The notes: generated from the letters alone by a model not told the origin. Positions 15,076-24,969 are shown, counted from the stretch's first letter. The stretch: 44,463 bases of DNA from Clostridia bacterium (GCA_016291695.1 JAEEYG010000051.1:1-44463), one strand, 5' to 3'. Numbers and translations: made by a program.

Positions 15076-17082
15076 ATGTTTGTATATGGATTAGTGTACT
15101 GGATATTATCTATATTTTTAGTTTTATATTTATTAAGAAAATACATATTGCTTCACAGAAACGTATACTTGTGTGTGCTAATCATGCAGGTTATTTCTAA
15201 TATTGTTCAAATTGCTTCTATAGCCATTGGAATTACTCCAGAATGGTATATGCAATTGTACTTTGTAGTATTTAGCTTTGTTGTTCCTTTAGTTATAGTT
15301 GCGGCAGATTTTATAAACTCTGACATTGAAGAATTATATAATATCAAAATCGGTGATCACTATGCTAAGAAATCAGACTATTTAAATGCTATTTCTAGAT
15401 ATAAAAATGCAATTTCAAGAAACTCAAAGAACTCGGAAACGTATGCTAAGATTGGTAGGATGTACAAAGCTAATGGAGACAGAAGAACTGCTTTTGACCG
15501 CTTTGCAAAAGCAATTGACCTTAATAAAGAAGACTATAAGTCATATTATGAGATTGGTCTTATTTTTATAGAGATGGGTAAAAATGCCGATGCTCAAATT
15601 GTATTAGATAATGCGCTTAGGATTCGACCAGACTATACACCTGCCTCAGAAGTATTGGCTAAAGTATTTGTATCTGAAAGTAAATATGAAGATGCATGTA
15701 ACATTTATAAAAATGCGTTAAAGTATGATGAAGACAATTATGAGCTTTATTACAACATGGGTATGGCAAAGCTTGAACTTAATAACATTGATGATGCCGA
15801 AATGTGCTACAAGAGGGCAATTGAATTAAATCCAACATTGTACAAAGCATATTTTGGACTGGGCCAAATTAGTCTATTAAAGAACGATTTAATTCGTGCT
15901 GAAAGTATGTTTAAAAAGTCATTGCCTGACAATGACATTATGGCTAAAGCATATTATCAAATTGCCAAAATCAGAATGCTTAAAAATGATGACGATAGTG
16001 CTATTACATTCTTAGGATATGCTTTCGACATAGATTCAACATACAGAACATACGCCGAAGAAGAACCAATATTTGCAAAGATTAAAGATTATATAAATGA
16101 AATTGGTCTAGACACCGATACATCAAAAAGACTAGCTAAATATGAGGCTATGTCTAGCTTCCAAAATGAGAAATATGAGGTTGATATTCCAAAGGAAGAA
16201 ACTACTGTTCATGATATTCCAGAAACAACTATGGAATATAGCATCGAAGACAATATGGTAAAAGATGAGCCATTAGAGCAAGAGAATCTAGATAATACAA
16301 CAACTCAGACTTATTCTACTGAGAGCGAGCCTAAAAAGTATGAAGTTACAGAAGAGTTTGACGAGAGTGCATATTTTGACGAAGAGCCTGAGAAAACGTC
16401 TAAAGTTTTGGGATTTTTCAAAAAGATTTTTGGAATTGGCAAAGATAACGATATTTTTTCTGATGATGAGGATGAGTTTGAAGAGCAGCCAGATGATGAA
16501 GAGGTTACTACTACTTCTTCTAAAGAAGAAATTATTGACGAAAAAGTTGACAATTTTAACACAGACGAAAAGAAAGCCTTTGAGACTTCTTTCACAGAAG
16601 AAGACTTAAACATTTTTGAAAAGTTCAAAAAACTTAAAGAAGTTGAAGATAAGAAATTTGAGGAGCTTAAAGCATCTGAGAGATATAAACAGATTGATTA
16701 CAAAAAGCAAGATGACAAATATAGTAGAGAAAAGATTGAAGAAAATCGTAAAAACAGAGTAAGATACCTTTCAGAAGATGAGGCGGACAATTATAAAAGT
16801 TCTCCAGTTAGAGAAGCCAAGGTTAGAACTATTCCTAGAGCTTCAACTAAGAAACGTAGCTTTGATTTTGACACCGCAGAGATTAATCCAGACCTTGCAA
16901 TTGGAATTGAAGATTTGGATGGTAGAAGCTTTTCAAAGCAAATTGAGCATATAGAAAATGAAGACGAACCATATGTGAATTTAAATAGTAAAACGGAAGA
17001 TATTCCAGAAGTTGCAGATACGACTGTTGAAACAAGCACAAGCGATACAGGATTTGATTTCTTAAAGAGATATAAAAGATAA
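15076..17082 (+). CDS. Membrane-anchored TPR protein with acidic C-terminal region
   Basis: Three hydrophobic helices occupy residues 1-80, then about eight tetratricopeptide repeats run from 90 to 340 (for example KKSDYLNAISRYKNAISRNS and YKRAIELNPTLYKAYFGLGQ). The remaining 320 residues are acidic, Thr/Glu-rich and probably disordered, ending in FDFLKRYKR. TPRs bind protein partners, so this is likely a cytosol-facing scaffold held at the membrane (inference). AAAAGGG lies 10 bases before the ATG. It is followed after 33 bases by uppP, hinting at a link to envelope synthesis. No enzyme motif is seen. The short C-terminal motif FDFLKRYKR resembles the FDYVKRYRE near the N-terminus of the PBP in this window, which may be chance or a shared docking peptide. 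Confidence 0.85.
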   Translation: MFVYGLVYWILSIFLVLYLLRKYILLHRNVYLCVLIMQVISNIVQIASIAIGITPEWYMQLYFVVFSFVVPLVIVAADFINSDIEELYNIKIGDHYAKKSDYLNAISRYKNAISRNSKNSETYAKIGRMYKANGDRRTAFDRFAKAIDLNKEDYKSYYEIGLIFIEMGKNADAQIVLDNALRIRPDYTPASEVLAKVFVSESKYEDACNIYKNALKYDEDNYELYYNMGMAKLELNNIDDAEMCYKRAIELNPTLYKAYFGLGQISLLKNDLIRAESMFKKSLPDNDIMAKAYYQIAKIRMLKNDDDSAITFLGYAFDIDSTYRTYAEEEPIFAKIKDYINEIGLDTDTSKRLAKYEAMSSFQNEKYEVDIPKEETTVHDIPETTMEYSIEDNMVKDEPLEQENLDNTTTQTYSTESEPKKYEVTEEFDESAYFDEEPEKTSKVLGFFKKIFGIGKDNDIFSDDEDEFEEQPDDEEVTTTSSKEEIIDEKVDNFNTDEKKAFETSFTEEDLNIFEKFKKLKEVEDKKFEELKASERYKQIDYKKQDDKYSREKIEENRKNRVRYLSEDEADNYKSSPVREAKVRTIPRASTKKRSFDFDTAEINPDLAIGIEDLDGRSFSKQIEHIENEDEPYVNLNSKTEDIPEVADTTVETSTSDTGFDFLKRYKR

Positions 17083-17115
17083 CTACATGCTGATTGAGAA
17101 AGGACAAATGATATT

Positions 17116-17967
17116 ATGCTAGCAAATATAATGCAATCAATTATTTTAGGTTTGGTGCAAGGACTTACAGAGTTTATACCAGTTTCAAGTAGCGCACATT
17201 TAAAGGCAATCCCTTTCATTTTTAATTGGGAAGAGATTTCACCATCTTTTGATGTTGCTTTACATATTGGAACATTACTTGCAATTTGTATATACTTTTT
17301 TAAAGATGGAATTAAATTAATAACTGCTGGGTTTAGCATTGCTAAATCAAAATTCAAAAAAGAAGAGCCTACAGAAGAAGTTCAAAAGGATGGAAGACTA
17401 TTCTGGTATATAATACTAGCTACAATTCCTGCTGGAGTGTTGAGTTTGGTGTTAGATAAAATATCAGAGAAGTTAATAAATGGAAATGTTAGCGTTGAAA
17501 TCATATGCATTGCCATTGCTTCTATCGTAATGGGTATTGTTTTATATTTTGTAGATAAGAAAATGCCTTCAAAGAGGACATACCCTGATTATAAACTTAA
17601 GGATGTTTTAATAATTGGCGTTTCTCAGGCACTGGCTGCAGCATTTCCTGGAGTTTCAAGGTCTGGAGTTACAATTACATCTTCAAGAGCATTAGAGTAC
17701 GATCGTACGAGTAGCGCAAGATTATCGTTTATTTTATCTATACCTATGATTCTTGCAGCTGTTGTAGTCAGCCTTAAAGACTTTAGCTTTGCTAATCCTA
17801 TACCTTTTTTTATTGGCATTGCAACTAGTTTTGTAGTTGGATTAATAGTTGTAAGTTCTTTAATGAAGTACTTAAAAAATGGAAACTATAAAGCATTTGC
17901 TATTTATAGATTTATATTTGGTATTTTACTTATTGGCGTGGTTATAGCTAAATCATTTATTTTATAA
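17116..17967 (+). CDS. uppP: Undecaprenyl-diphosphatase UppP (BacA)
   Basis: UppP dephosphorylates undecaprenyl pyrophosphate at the membrane to recycle the lipid carrier for cell-wall synthesis, and its overexpression gives bacitracin resistance. Both family signatures are present: QGLTEFIPVSSSAHL at 15-29 and FPGVSRSGVTITSSRAL near 177-193, which carry the catalytic Glu, Ser and Arg residues. Multiple hydrophobic helices fill the 283 residues, the usual length. GAAAGGA lies 11 bases before the ATG; an ATG at 17108 is out of frame and stops at once. It lies between the TPR gene and folD in one run and fits with murB, murD and the PBP nearby. Confidence 0.97.
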   Translation: MLANIMQSIILGLVQGLTEFIPVSSSAHLKAIPFIFNWEEISPSFDVALHIGTLLAICIYFFKDGIKLITAGFSIAKSKFKKEEPTEEVQKDGRLFWYIILATIPAGVLSLVLDKISEKLINGNVSVEIICIAIASIVMGIVLYFVDKKMPSKRTYPDYKLKDVLIIGVSQALAAAFPGVSRSGVTITSSRALEYDRTSSARLSFILSIPMILAAVVVSLKDFSFANPIPFFIGIATSFVVGLIVVSSLMKYLKNGNYKAFAIYRFIFGILLIGVVIAKSFIL

Positions 17968-17983
17968 TTGAAAGGAACGAATG

Positions 17984-18811
17984 ATGAGTATAATTGATGG
18001 TAGATTAATATCTTCTAAGTTGAAGGAAGAATACAGAGAAAAGATATCAAAGTTAGAGCACAAACCATTTTTAGCAATGATCAGAATTGGAGATGATCCT
18101 GCTTCTGAAATATATGTTAGAAATAAAGGCAAGTTGTGTGGAGAACTTGGGATTCCTTTTTCTGATATTCATTTAAAAAGTGAAATTACGCAAGAGGAAT
18201 TATTAGAGCAGATTGATGAGCTTAATAGTAATGATGAGATTACGGGCATTTTAGTTGAAAGCCCTATTCCATCACACCTTAACATTCAAGAAGTGTTTGA
18301 TAGGATTCTACCTAGAAAAGATGTAGATGGATTAAATAGCTTGAACTTAGGTAATCTTGCATCAAATCATCCTACGTTTATTCCTGCCACTCCTTTTGGA
18401 ATAATGACGCTTCTTAAGGAATATAAAGTTCCTATAGATGGCAAAAGATGCGTTGTGGTTGGAAGAAGCAATCTTGTAGGAAGACCAATGGCATTATGCT
18501 TATTAAATGCGAATGGTACTGTTACGGTTTGCCACTCTAGGACGAAGAACCTAGGTGAAATTACAAAGCAAGCCGATATTCTTGTTGTTGCTATTGGAAA
18601 GCCACAGTTTATTAAAGCCGATATGATTAAAGATGGGGCGGTTGTAATAGATGTTGGAATCAATCGAATTCCAGATAGCAAAAAGATTGTTGGAGATGTA
18701 GATTTTGAAAATGCCAAGGACAAGTGCGAATATATCACTCCTGTTCCGGGTGGCGTAGGTCCAATGACAATTATCAGTTTAATAGAAAATCTTATAAAAA
18801 CAGTTGAATAG
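17984..18811 (+). CDS. folD: Methylenetetrahydrofolate dehydrogenase/cyclohydrolase FolD
   Basis: FolD interconverts methylene-, methenyl- and formyl-tetrahydrofolate for one-carbon supply. The catalytic Tyr44-xxx-Lys48 in YVRNK is intact, as are the Rossmann motif VVGRSNLVGRPMALCLL and PVPGGVGPMTI. Two normally invariant blocks differ: VQxPLP is VESPIP at 91-96, placing Glu at the position of the cyclohydrolase Gln (Gln98 in E. coli), and DVDGFHP reads DVDGLNS. The protein is nonetheless collinear with FolD over its whole 275 residues. Two adjacent ATGs exist (17981, 17984); the second is 7 bases from GAAAGGA and I prefer it. A strong terminator follows. Confidence 0.93.
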   Translation: MSIIDGRLISSKLKEEYREKISKLEHKPFLAMIRIGDDPASEIYVRNKGKLCGELGIPFSDIHLKSEITQEELLEQIDELNSNDEITGILVESPIPSHLNIQEVFDRILPRKDVDGLNSLNLGNLASNHPTFIPATPFGIMTLLKEYKVPIDGKRCVVVGRSNLVGRPMALCLLNANGTVTVCHSRTKNLGEITKQADILVVAIGKPQFIKADMIKDGAVVIDVGINRIPDSKKIVGDVDFENAKDKCEYITPVPGGVGPMTIISLIENLIKTVE

Positions 18812-18818
18812 TTTATGT

Positions 18819-18852
18819 GGGGGTACAAGTAGTAGCTTGTATCCCCTTTTTT
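18819..18852 (+). terminator. Rho-independent terminator after folD
   Basis: An 11-bp stem (GGGGGTACAAG with CTTGTATCCCC, one G-U pair), a 6-base loop and six T. Confidence 0.92.
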
Positions 18853-18882
18853 AGATTATGGTAAACAAAAAGGAAGTAAAAC

Positions 18883-19530
18883 ATGGAAATAATTAAATAT
18901 AATGACGAAAGATACCCACAAAGTTTAAAAAACATATATGATCCACCTAAAGTACTATATTGTGATGGCAACATCTCTTTACTAAATAAGTTATCAGTGG
19001 CAATAGTGGGAACTAGAAGGATGAGCAAATATGGTGAAAAAATAACAAGAATCTTTTCGTCTGAACTTTCAAAAAATGGTATTTGCATTGTAAGCGGCCT
19101 TGCAAAAGGAATAGACACAATAGCACATGAAAATTCATGCAATAATGAAGGTAAGACGATAGCTGTACTAGGGTCAGGATTTAACCATATTTATCCTAAA
19201 GAGAATAATAGTTTATATAAAAAGATTGTTGAAGATGGGGGGCTTGTAATTTCTGAGTATCCACCGGAAACATCTCCAGAGGCCCAAAACTTTCCAAAGA
19301 GAAATAGAATAATCAGCGGTCTTTCATTTGGAACTATAGTTGTTGAAGCACCTTTAAGAAGTGGAGCATTAATCACGGCAGATTTAGCTTTAGAGCAGGG
19401 AAAAGAAGTGTATTGCGTTCCAGGTAATATTGATAGTTTTAGAAGCGCAGGGACAAATCTTCTTATAAAGCAAGGCGCTAAGCCGGCTATTTCGTTTAAA
19501 GATGTGTTAGAAGATGTTGCGTTTACATAA
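18883..19530 (+). CDS. dprA: Minimal DprA/Smf DNA-processing protein (Rossmann core only)
   Basis: DprA binds incoming single-stranded DNA and loads RecA in natural transformation; it is also widespread in bacteria not known to be competent. Core motifs are clear: VAIVGTRRMSKYGEK, IVSGLAKGIDTIAH, AVLGSGFNHIYPKEN, FPKRNRIISGLSFGTIVVEA and SGALITADLALEQGKEVYCVPG. At 215 residues it lacks both the usual N-terminal helix-hairpin or SAM-like region and the C-terminal winged helix (DML1) domain, leaving only the nucleotide-binding-like core. The start is set by AAAAAGGAAG before ATG 18883. It is flanked by a terminator upstream and a promoter downstream, so it is probably a single-gene unit; no other competence gene is in view. 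Confidence 0.93.
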   Translation: MEIIKYNDERYPQSLKNIYDPPKVLYCDGNISLLNKLSVAIVGTRRMSKYGEKITRIFSSELSKNGICIVSGLAKGIDTIAHENSCNNEGKTIAVLGSGFNHIYPKENNSLYKKIVEDGGLVISEYPPETSPEAQNFPKRNRIISGLSFGTIVVEAPLRSGALITADLALEQGKEVYCVPGNIDSFRSAGTNLLIKQGAKPAISFKDVLEDVAFT

Positions 19531-19540
19531 TATAGCAATA

Positions 19541-19569
19541 TTTACTTTTTTACATTAGTATTATATAAT
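19541..19569 (+). promoter_or_regulatory. Promoter for the PBP-pfkA-murD run
   Basis: TTTACT (19541-19546), a 17-base spacer and a consensus TATAAT (19564-19569), 42 bases before the PBP start codon. Confidence 0.6.
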
Positions 19570-19611
19570 ATGATGACAGTGATTTATTAGAAAAAGAGGG
19601 TGACTAATTTA

Positions 19612-22293
19612 ATGTCTGAAAACGACAAAAATAATAAGAATCCAGATTTCGACTATGTAAAAAGATATAGAGAAACATTTAAGCCATCTGCAAGAAGTGG
19701 GGCTACTAATCCAGCTAGTAATACAAGCACAAGTACTAAGGTTAGTAAGCCAGTTGTAGAGAAGACTTATGTTGAAAAAGAGAAGTTGGACAAAGAAGCT
19801 AAACTTAGAAAGAAGAAAAGAAAAAGAAGAAAGAACATTATTCTTAGAATCATTGGAGGCCTAATAAAATTTGCTTTAATTTTGGTGATTCTAATACTAT
19901 TAGGTGCTGCTGGCCTTTTTGTTGGACTTTGGTTATCAATCAATAACGGAGCTGGCTCTTTATCAAAAGAACTATTTGAAATCAATAATTTTACTACGAC
20001 TATTTATGATATAAATGGTGAGCTATATACTTCACTATCTGGTAAAGAGAATAGAACGTATGCATCATATAGTGAGATTAGTAAGTATCTTCCAGAAGCA
20101 TTTATCTCGATTGAAGATGAGAGATTCTATCAGCACAAAGGCGTTGACATAAAGAGAACAGCAGGAGCTACATTTAAGTACATCTTAAGTAAGTTTGGCA
20201 TAGGTTCTTCTGATTTCGGTGGAAGTACTATTACTCAGCAGGTTATCAAAAAAGTTACTGGTGAAGATGACAAGTCATCTCTTAGAAAAGCAAAAGAGAT
20301 TATTCGTGCGTTCCAACTTGAAAAGTGGCTTACTAAGGAAGAGATTATTGAGCTATATATGAACTTAATATACTTAGGTGAGGGTGCTTACGGAGTTGAG
20401 GCTGCAGCCAATAATTACTTTGCAAAGAGTGCAAAAGACTTAACTATTGCTCAATGTGCTTTAATAGCTGGACTTGCACAGGCACCAGAAGGATACAACC
20501 CATACAAGTATCCTGATAAGGCTAAGAGCAGACAGGAACTTGTTTTAGGCAAAATGTATGAATTAGGAAAGATAACGAAGGAAGAATATGAAGAAGCTAA
20601 AAATGAAGAGTTAGTTTATACTAAAGGCTCTCAATCATTTGCTTCTAGTAACTCGTATTTTGTTGATGCTGTTGTTGAAGAAGTTATTAGTGACTTAATG
20701 AAAGAAAAAGGCATTAATAGAGCAATGGCTCAGACTATGGTATATAACAATGGATTTAAGATTTATACAACATTAGATCCTAAGATTCAGGATATATTAG
20801 AAAAAACATACTTAGATCATCAGTATTTCCAAACTAGAAAAGGTTATGATGAAAATCTTCAGTCAGCAATGGTTATAATCGATTATAAAGAAGGTAACGT
20901 TGTTGGTCTAATTGGTGGCGCTGGTGAAAAGACTACTTTAAGAGGTTTAAACAGAGCAACTGGAATGACAAGGTCTATTGGTTCTAACATGAAACCATTA
21001 GGTGTATATGGACCAGGTCTTGAAATGGGTAAACTTACAGTAGCTACTACTTTTGATGACGTTCCTACAACATATAGAATTGGTGGCTCTGCATGGAGAA
21101 TTAAGAACTACGATGGCCGTTACAGGGGAATGATTAACATAAGAAAGGCTATTGAGATTTCAGACAACATAGTTGCAGCAAAAGCTATGGAAGAGGTTGT
21201 TGGTACTGAGTATTCTTATCAGTTCCTAGAGAAGCTTGGTATTTCATCATTAACTAATGCAGACAAGATGTCTCCTGCTTCACTTTCTTTGGGAGGAATG
21301 AATAAAGGAATTAGTCCCCTAGAAGTTGCAGCTGCTTATGGAACAATTGCCAATAAGGGTGTATATGTTGAGCCTAAGTTATATACAAAAATTGAAGATA
21401 GAAATGGTCAGCTTTATTATAAAAAGCAAAGCATTGTAAGAGATGTTATGTCTGAAGAAAACGCATATTTACTTACAGACATGATGAGAACTGTTACAAC
21501 TGGTTCGGAAGGAACTGGTAGAGCTGCTGCAATTAAAAATATAGATGTTGCTGCTAAGACTGGTACTACTTCAGATGATAAAGATAGATGGTTCTCTGCG
21601 TTTACACCATATTATGTAGGTTCAGTATGGTATGGATATGACACACCTGCATACATTAACTGTGCTACAAACCCTGGAACAAAAGTATGGAAAGCAGTTA
21701 TGGATCAAATACATAAAGGTTTGCCAGCTGCTAAGTTTGAAAGACCAGATGGAATTGTAACTAGAGAAGTATGTAGGGACTCAGGATTGTTAGCTACCGA
21801 AGCATGTAAAGCCGACGATAGAGGAAGCAGAGTTATTTCAGAAATATTTAACTCTAAGAATGGAAGCATACCAACAGCAAAATGTAATCTTCATGAGTTT
21901 GTTGATGTTTGCCCAGATACATTCTTACTTCCTACTGATATTTGTAGGGCATGTGGAGTTACAATAATTCAAAAGTCTAGAATTAATAGGCATTATAAAG
22001 AGGGTCAGCCTTCAATAAAACCATATGACTATGCATACGAAGTTCCTACAACGTATTGCGAATTTCATGTTAGTGCAGACGTAAGAGCTAATACGGAAGA
22101 AATAGAAAATATTAATAATATGATAAATGAAAATACAAGTATAGTTGCTACTACACCGCCTGCCAGTATAATAATAATGCCAACAGCGACTCCAAGCGTT
22201 ACTGAGCAAGCTGGTGCATATTCGCCTTGGATTCCAGCAGCGACTGAGGTTCCAGAACCTACTCCTGCCGGCATACCTTGGTGGGAAAGATAA
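19612..22293 (+). CDS. Class A penicillin-binding protein (PBP1A-type)
   Basis: A bifunctional peptidoglycan synthase. The N-terminus is a Lys-rich cytosolic segment, then one membrane helix (about 78-105). The GT51 transglycosylase shows the catalytic Glu168 in EDERFYQHKG and GGSTITQQVIKK. The transpeptidase has SxxK at Ser458-Lys461 (SNMK), SDN at 517-519 and KTGT from 649. The C-terminus holds two Cys-containing stretches and a Pro/Thr-rich tail ending PAGIPWWER. The start is ATG 19612, 7 bases after AGAGGGTGA; an in-frame GTG at 19600 lies inside that site. At 893 residues it is of normal size for clostridial PBP1A. It is followed by pfkA after 36 bases. Confidence 0.96.
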   Translation: MSENDKNNKNPDFDYVKRYRETFKPSARSGATNPASNTSTSTKVSKPVVEKTYVEKEKLDKEAKLRKKKRKRRKNIILRIIGGLIKFALILVILILLGAAGLFVGLWLSINNGAGSLSKELFEINNFTTTIYDINGELYTSLSGKENRTYASYSEISKYLPEAFISIEDERFYQHKGVDIKRTAGATFKYILSKFGIGSSDFGGSTITQQVIKKVTGEDDKSSLRKAKEIIRAFQLEKWLTKEEIIELYMNLIYLGEGAYGVEAAANNYFAKSAKDLTIAQCALIAGLAQAPEGYNPYKYPDKAKSRQELVLGKMYELGKITKEEYEEAKNEELVYTKGSQSFASSNSYFVDAVVEEVISDLMKEKGINRAMAQTMVYNNGFKIYTTLDPKIQDILEKTYLDHQYFQTRKGYDENLQSAMVIIDYKEGNVVGLIGGAGEKTTLRGLNRATGMTRSIGSNMKPLGVYGPGLEMGKLTVATTFDDVPTTYRIGGSAWRIKNYDGRYRGMINIRKAIEISDNIVAAKAMEEVVGTEYSYQFLEKLGISSLTNADKMSPASLSLGGMNKGISPLEVAAAYGTIANKGVYVEPKLYTKIEDRNGQLYYKKQSIVRDVMSEENAYLLTDMMRTVTTGSEGTGRAAAIKNIDVAAKTGTTSDDKDRWFSAFTPYYVGSVWYGYDTPAYINCATNPGTKVWKAVMDQIHKGLPAAKFERPDGIVTREVCRDSGLLATEACKADDRGSRVISEIFNSKNGSIPTAKCNLHEFVDVCPDTFLLPTDICRACGVTIIQKSRINRHYKEGQPSIKPYDYAYEVPTTYCEFHVSADVRANTEEIENINNMINENTSIVATTPPASIIIMPTATPSVTEQAGAYSPWIPAATEVPEPTPAGIPWWER

Positions 22294-22329
22294 GAATAAT
22301 AAAAATACTAAAGAGAAGGAGAGTTCATT

Positions 22330-23460
22330 ATGGCAAAAAAAGTTGGAATATTAACTGCTGGTGGAGACTGCCCAGGATTAAATGCAGTCATTAGAGGAGC
22401 GGTTAAAAATGCGGAGCATAATGATATAGAAGTATATGGTTTCCTTGAAGGATATAAGGGACTATATGAAAACAGATTTGTAAGACTTGATTCTAAGGCA
22501 GTTTCAGGGATTATAAGTCAAGGAGGAACAATCTTAAAATCTAATAACGGTACTAATAACTTTGCTATGCCTGAGATAAACGAAAAAGGCGAAAAAGTTT
22601 ATGTCGACAGGTCTGAGGAGATTGCGAAACGACTTAGAGATGAAGGATTCGACTGTATTATAGTTGTTGGTGGTGATGGTTCATTAAAGTCAGCTCGTGA
22701 CTATATGCTAAGAGGACTAAATGTAGTTGGAGTACCAAAAACTATAGATAATGATGTTCCTTATACTGACGTTACTTTCGGTTTTAATACTGCAGTTGCC
22801 GTTGCTACAGAAGGAATTGATAGATTACATACAACAGCTGAGAGCCACGGAAGAATTATGATTTTGGAAGTAATGGGTAGATATGCAGGATGGATAGCAT
22901 TATCTTCTGCCATTGCTGGTGGAGCAGATACAGTTCTTATACCAGAGATACCTTATGACTTAAACAAAGTTATGGAAAAAATCGAAGAGAGAAGAAGAGA
23001 AGGAAAGAATTATAGCATAATTGTTGTTGCAGAAGGTGCTAAACCTAAAGAAGGAACAATATCTATTAGAGAAGTTGAGCAAGATAAGGCAAATAATTCT
23101 GGATTAGATAGTGTTAAACTGGGTGGCGCAGGAGCATTTGTTTCAAAAGAAATAGAAAGGCTTTCAGGCCAGGAAGCACGTTCTACTACTCTTGGCTATT
23201 TACAAAGAGGAGGAACTACTTGTCCTTATGATAGAATTCTTTCTACAGAGTATGGTGCATTTGCAATGCAGTTAGTTGCTGATGGTAAATATGGACGAAT
23301 GGTTACCATGTTAAATGGCAAGCTTCAAAGCATTTCATTAGATGAAGTTGCTGGACATGACACGAAAATTGGTACAAAATCGTCAAATATAAAACTTGTC
23401 GACCTAGACAGCGATTTGGTAAAAACAGCAAGAAGAGTTGGCATATGCTTAGGAGACTAA
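22330..23460 (+). CDS. pfkA: 6-phosphofructokinase, group III (Gly/Lys) type
   Basis: PFK phosphorylates fructose 6-phosphate, the committing step of glycolysis. The N-terminal GGDCPGLNAVIRG, the GGDGS at 114-118 and PKTIDND at 136-142 are clear. The two residues that sort PFK groups are Gly117 (E. coli 104) and Lys137 (E. coli 124): Gly at the first favours ATP over pyrophosphate, while Lys at the second is not the E. coli type. This combination marks the mixed-substrate group III. The length of 376 residues, longer than the 320 of E. coli PfkA, agrees. AGAAGGAGAG precedes the ATG. It lies between a PBP and murD, not with the other glycolysis genes at the right end of the window. Confidence 0.93.
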   Translation: MAKKVGILTAGGDCPGLNAVIRGAVKNAEHNDIEVYGFLEGYKGLYENRFVRLDSKAVSGIISQGGTILKSNNGTNNFAMPEINEKGEKVYVDRSEEIAKRLRDEGFDCIIVVGGDGSLKSARDYMLRGLNVVGVPKTIDNDVPYTDVTFGFNTAVAVATEGIDRLHTTAESHGRIMILEVMGRYAGWIALSSAIAGGADTVLIPEIPYDLNKVMEKIEERRREGKNYSIIVVAEGAKPKEGTISIREVEQDKANNSGLDSVKLGGAGAFVSKEIERLSGQEARSTTLGYLQRGGTTCPYDRILSTEYGAFAMQLVADGKYGRMVTMLNGKLQSISLDEVAGHDTKIGTKSSNIKLVDLDSDLVKTARRVGICLGD

Positions 23461-23463
23461 TTT

Positions 23464-24873
23464 ATGTATATTAATGACAAACTGAATAATTTTAAAAGGG
23501 AAATATATGGCAAAAAAGTCGCTATTATAGGTATGGGCGTAAGCAACATACCTTTAATTAGCTATTTAAATAATATCGGTACACAGATTACAGTTTTTGA
23601 TAAAAGAAACAAAGAAGATCTTCCAGAGGACAAATATAACGACTTCTATTCAAATGGAATCGGTTTTTCACTTGGAGAGAACTATTTAGATGGTTTAAAT
23701 GGGTTTGATTATATTTTTAGAAGCCCTAGTATGAGACCTGATTTAGATAAAGTTAGAGAAGAAGTTGAAAGAGGAGCAATTCTTACTTCAGAAATTGAGA
23801 TGCTTATAGAGCTTTGTCCTAGCACAATAGTTGGAGTAACAGGAAGCGACGGTAAAACAACAACTACAACTTTAATCTATAATATTTTAAAGGAAGAAGG
23901 GTATAATTGTTATTTGGGAGGAAACATTGGTGTTCCTCTATTTAGCCAAATAGATAAGATGCTTCCAGAGGATTATATTGTTCTTGAGTTAAGTTCATTT
24001 CAGCTTATGACTTTAAAGAAGAGCCCTCAAATTGCAGTTGTTACTAACATATCTCCAAACCATCTTGATATTCACAAGAGCTATGAGGAATATATTAATG
24101 CCAAAAAGAATATATTCTTATATCAACATGAAGATGATTTGCTAGTATTAAACAAAGACAATGAAATCACAAGTGAATTTAAGTATGATGCCAAAGGAAG
24201 AATTAGATATTTTAGCCGTCATAAAGAGAGCTTAAAGAAAGGAATTTTCTTTGATGATGAAGCAATTAAGATTTTAGAAAATGGCGATGAAAGAGAAGTA
24301 ATTAAGTTAAGCGAAATAAAGCTTTTAGGAAAACATAATTACGAGAATTGCATGACAGCAATTGCTGCTACTAAAGACTTGGTTTCACTGGACTCAATAA
24401 AGAAAGTATTATCAACATTTAATGGTGTTGAGCACAGAAATGAAGTAGTAAGAGTAGTTAATGATGTTACTTGGAGAAATGATTCTATTGGTTCTAGTCC
24501 TACTAGGACTATTGCGGGATTATTGAGCTTTAATGATAAAGTCATTTTAATTGCAGGTGGATACGATAAGCATTTAGATTATACTGAATTTGGAAAATAT
24601 GTTTCTGAACACGTTAAATCGCTTATTTTATTGGGTCAAACTGCTGAAAAGATTCTAGTTGCTACCAAGGCTGCTATGAGTGAAAAGGGCATGGACGAGG
24701 CTAGTCTTCCAATATATGAAGTAAAGACGCTTGAAGAAGCGGTCGCTAAAGCAAATGAGATTGCAATACCTGGAGATATCGTATTTTTCTCGCCTGCATC
24801 TGCAAGCTTTGATATGTTTAAAAACTTTGAGGAAAGAGGCAAAAAATATAAAGAATTGGTAACAAAATTGTAA
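23464..24873 (+). CDS. murD: UDP-N-acetylmuramoylalanine--D-glutamate ligase MurD
   Basis: MurD adds D-Glu to UDP-MurNAc-L-Ala in the cytosol. The ATP loop GVTGSDGKTTTT starts at residue 124, followed by GGNIGVPLF, ELSSFQL and the central-domain ISPNHLDIHKSYEEYINAKKN with the metal-binding His. In the C-terminal domain IAGGYDKHLDYTEF matches the MurD-specific block. Ligand-binding SNDSKATN is WRNDSIGSSPTRT here, a mild departure. The length is 469 residues. Only three bases separate it from pfkA, whose last codons hold the ribosome site AGGAGAC, so translation is probably coupled. No other mur ligase or mraY follows; the usual dcw cluster is broken up. Confidence 0.95.
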   Translation: MYINDKLNNFKREIYGKKVAIIGMGVSNIPLISYLNNIGTQITVFDKRNKEDLPEDKYNDFYSNGIGFSLGENYLDGLNGFDYIFRSPSMRPDLDKVREEVERGAILTSEIEMLIELCPSTIVGVTGSDGKTTTTTLIYNILKEEGYNCYLGGNIGVPLFSQIDKMLPEDYIVLELSSFQLMTLKKSPQIAVVTNISPNHLDIHKSYEEYINAKKNIFLYQHEDDLLVLNKDNEITSEFKYDAKGRIRYFSRHKESLKKGIFFDDEAIKILENGDEREVIKLSEIKLLGKHNYENCMTAIAATKDLVSLDSIKKVLSTFNGVEHRNEVVRVVNDVTWRNDSIGSSPTRTIAGLLSFNDKVILIAGGYDKHLDYTEFGKYVSEHVKSLILLGQTAEKILVATKAAMSEKGMDEASLPIYEVKTLEEAVAKANEIAIPGDIVFFSPASASFDMFKNFEERGKKYKELVTKL

Positions 24874-24895
24874 CAAATTTATAACCATTGTGTTC

Positions 24896-24925
24896 TTGAA
24901 TTTATGCATCATAATCTTCTAAAAT
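24896..24925 (+). promoter_or_regulatory. Candidate promoter for the 24970 gene
   Basis: TTGAAT (24896-24901), an 18-base spacer and TAAAAT (24920-24925), 45 bases before the GTG start. Confidence 0.5.
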
Positions 24926-24969
24926 ATAGTATAGAATATGATTCTAGGCTGAAGAGGAGATGAGGATTA

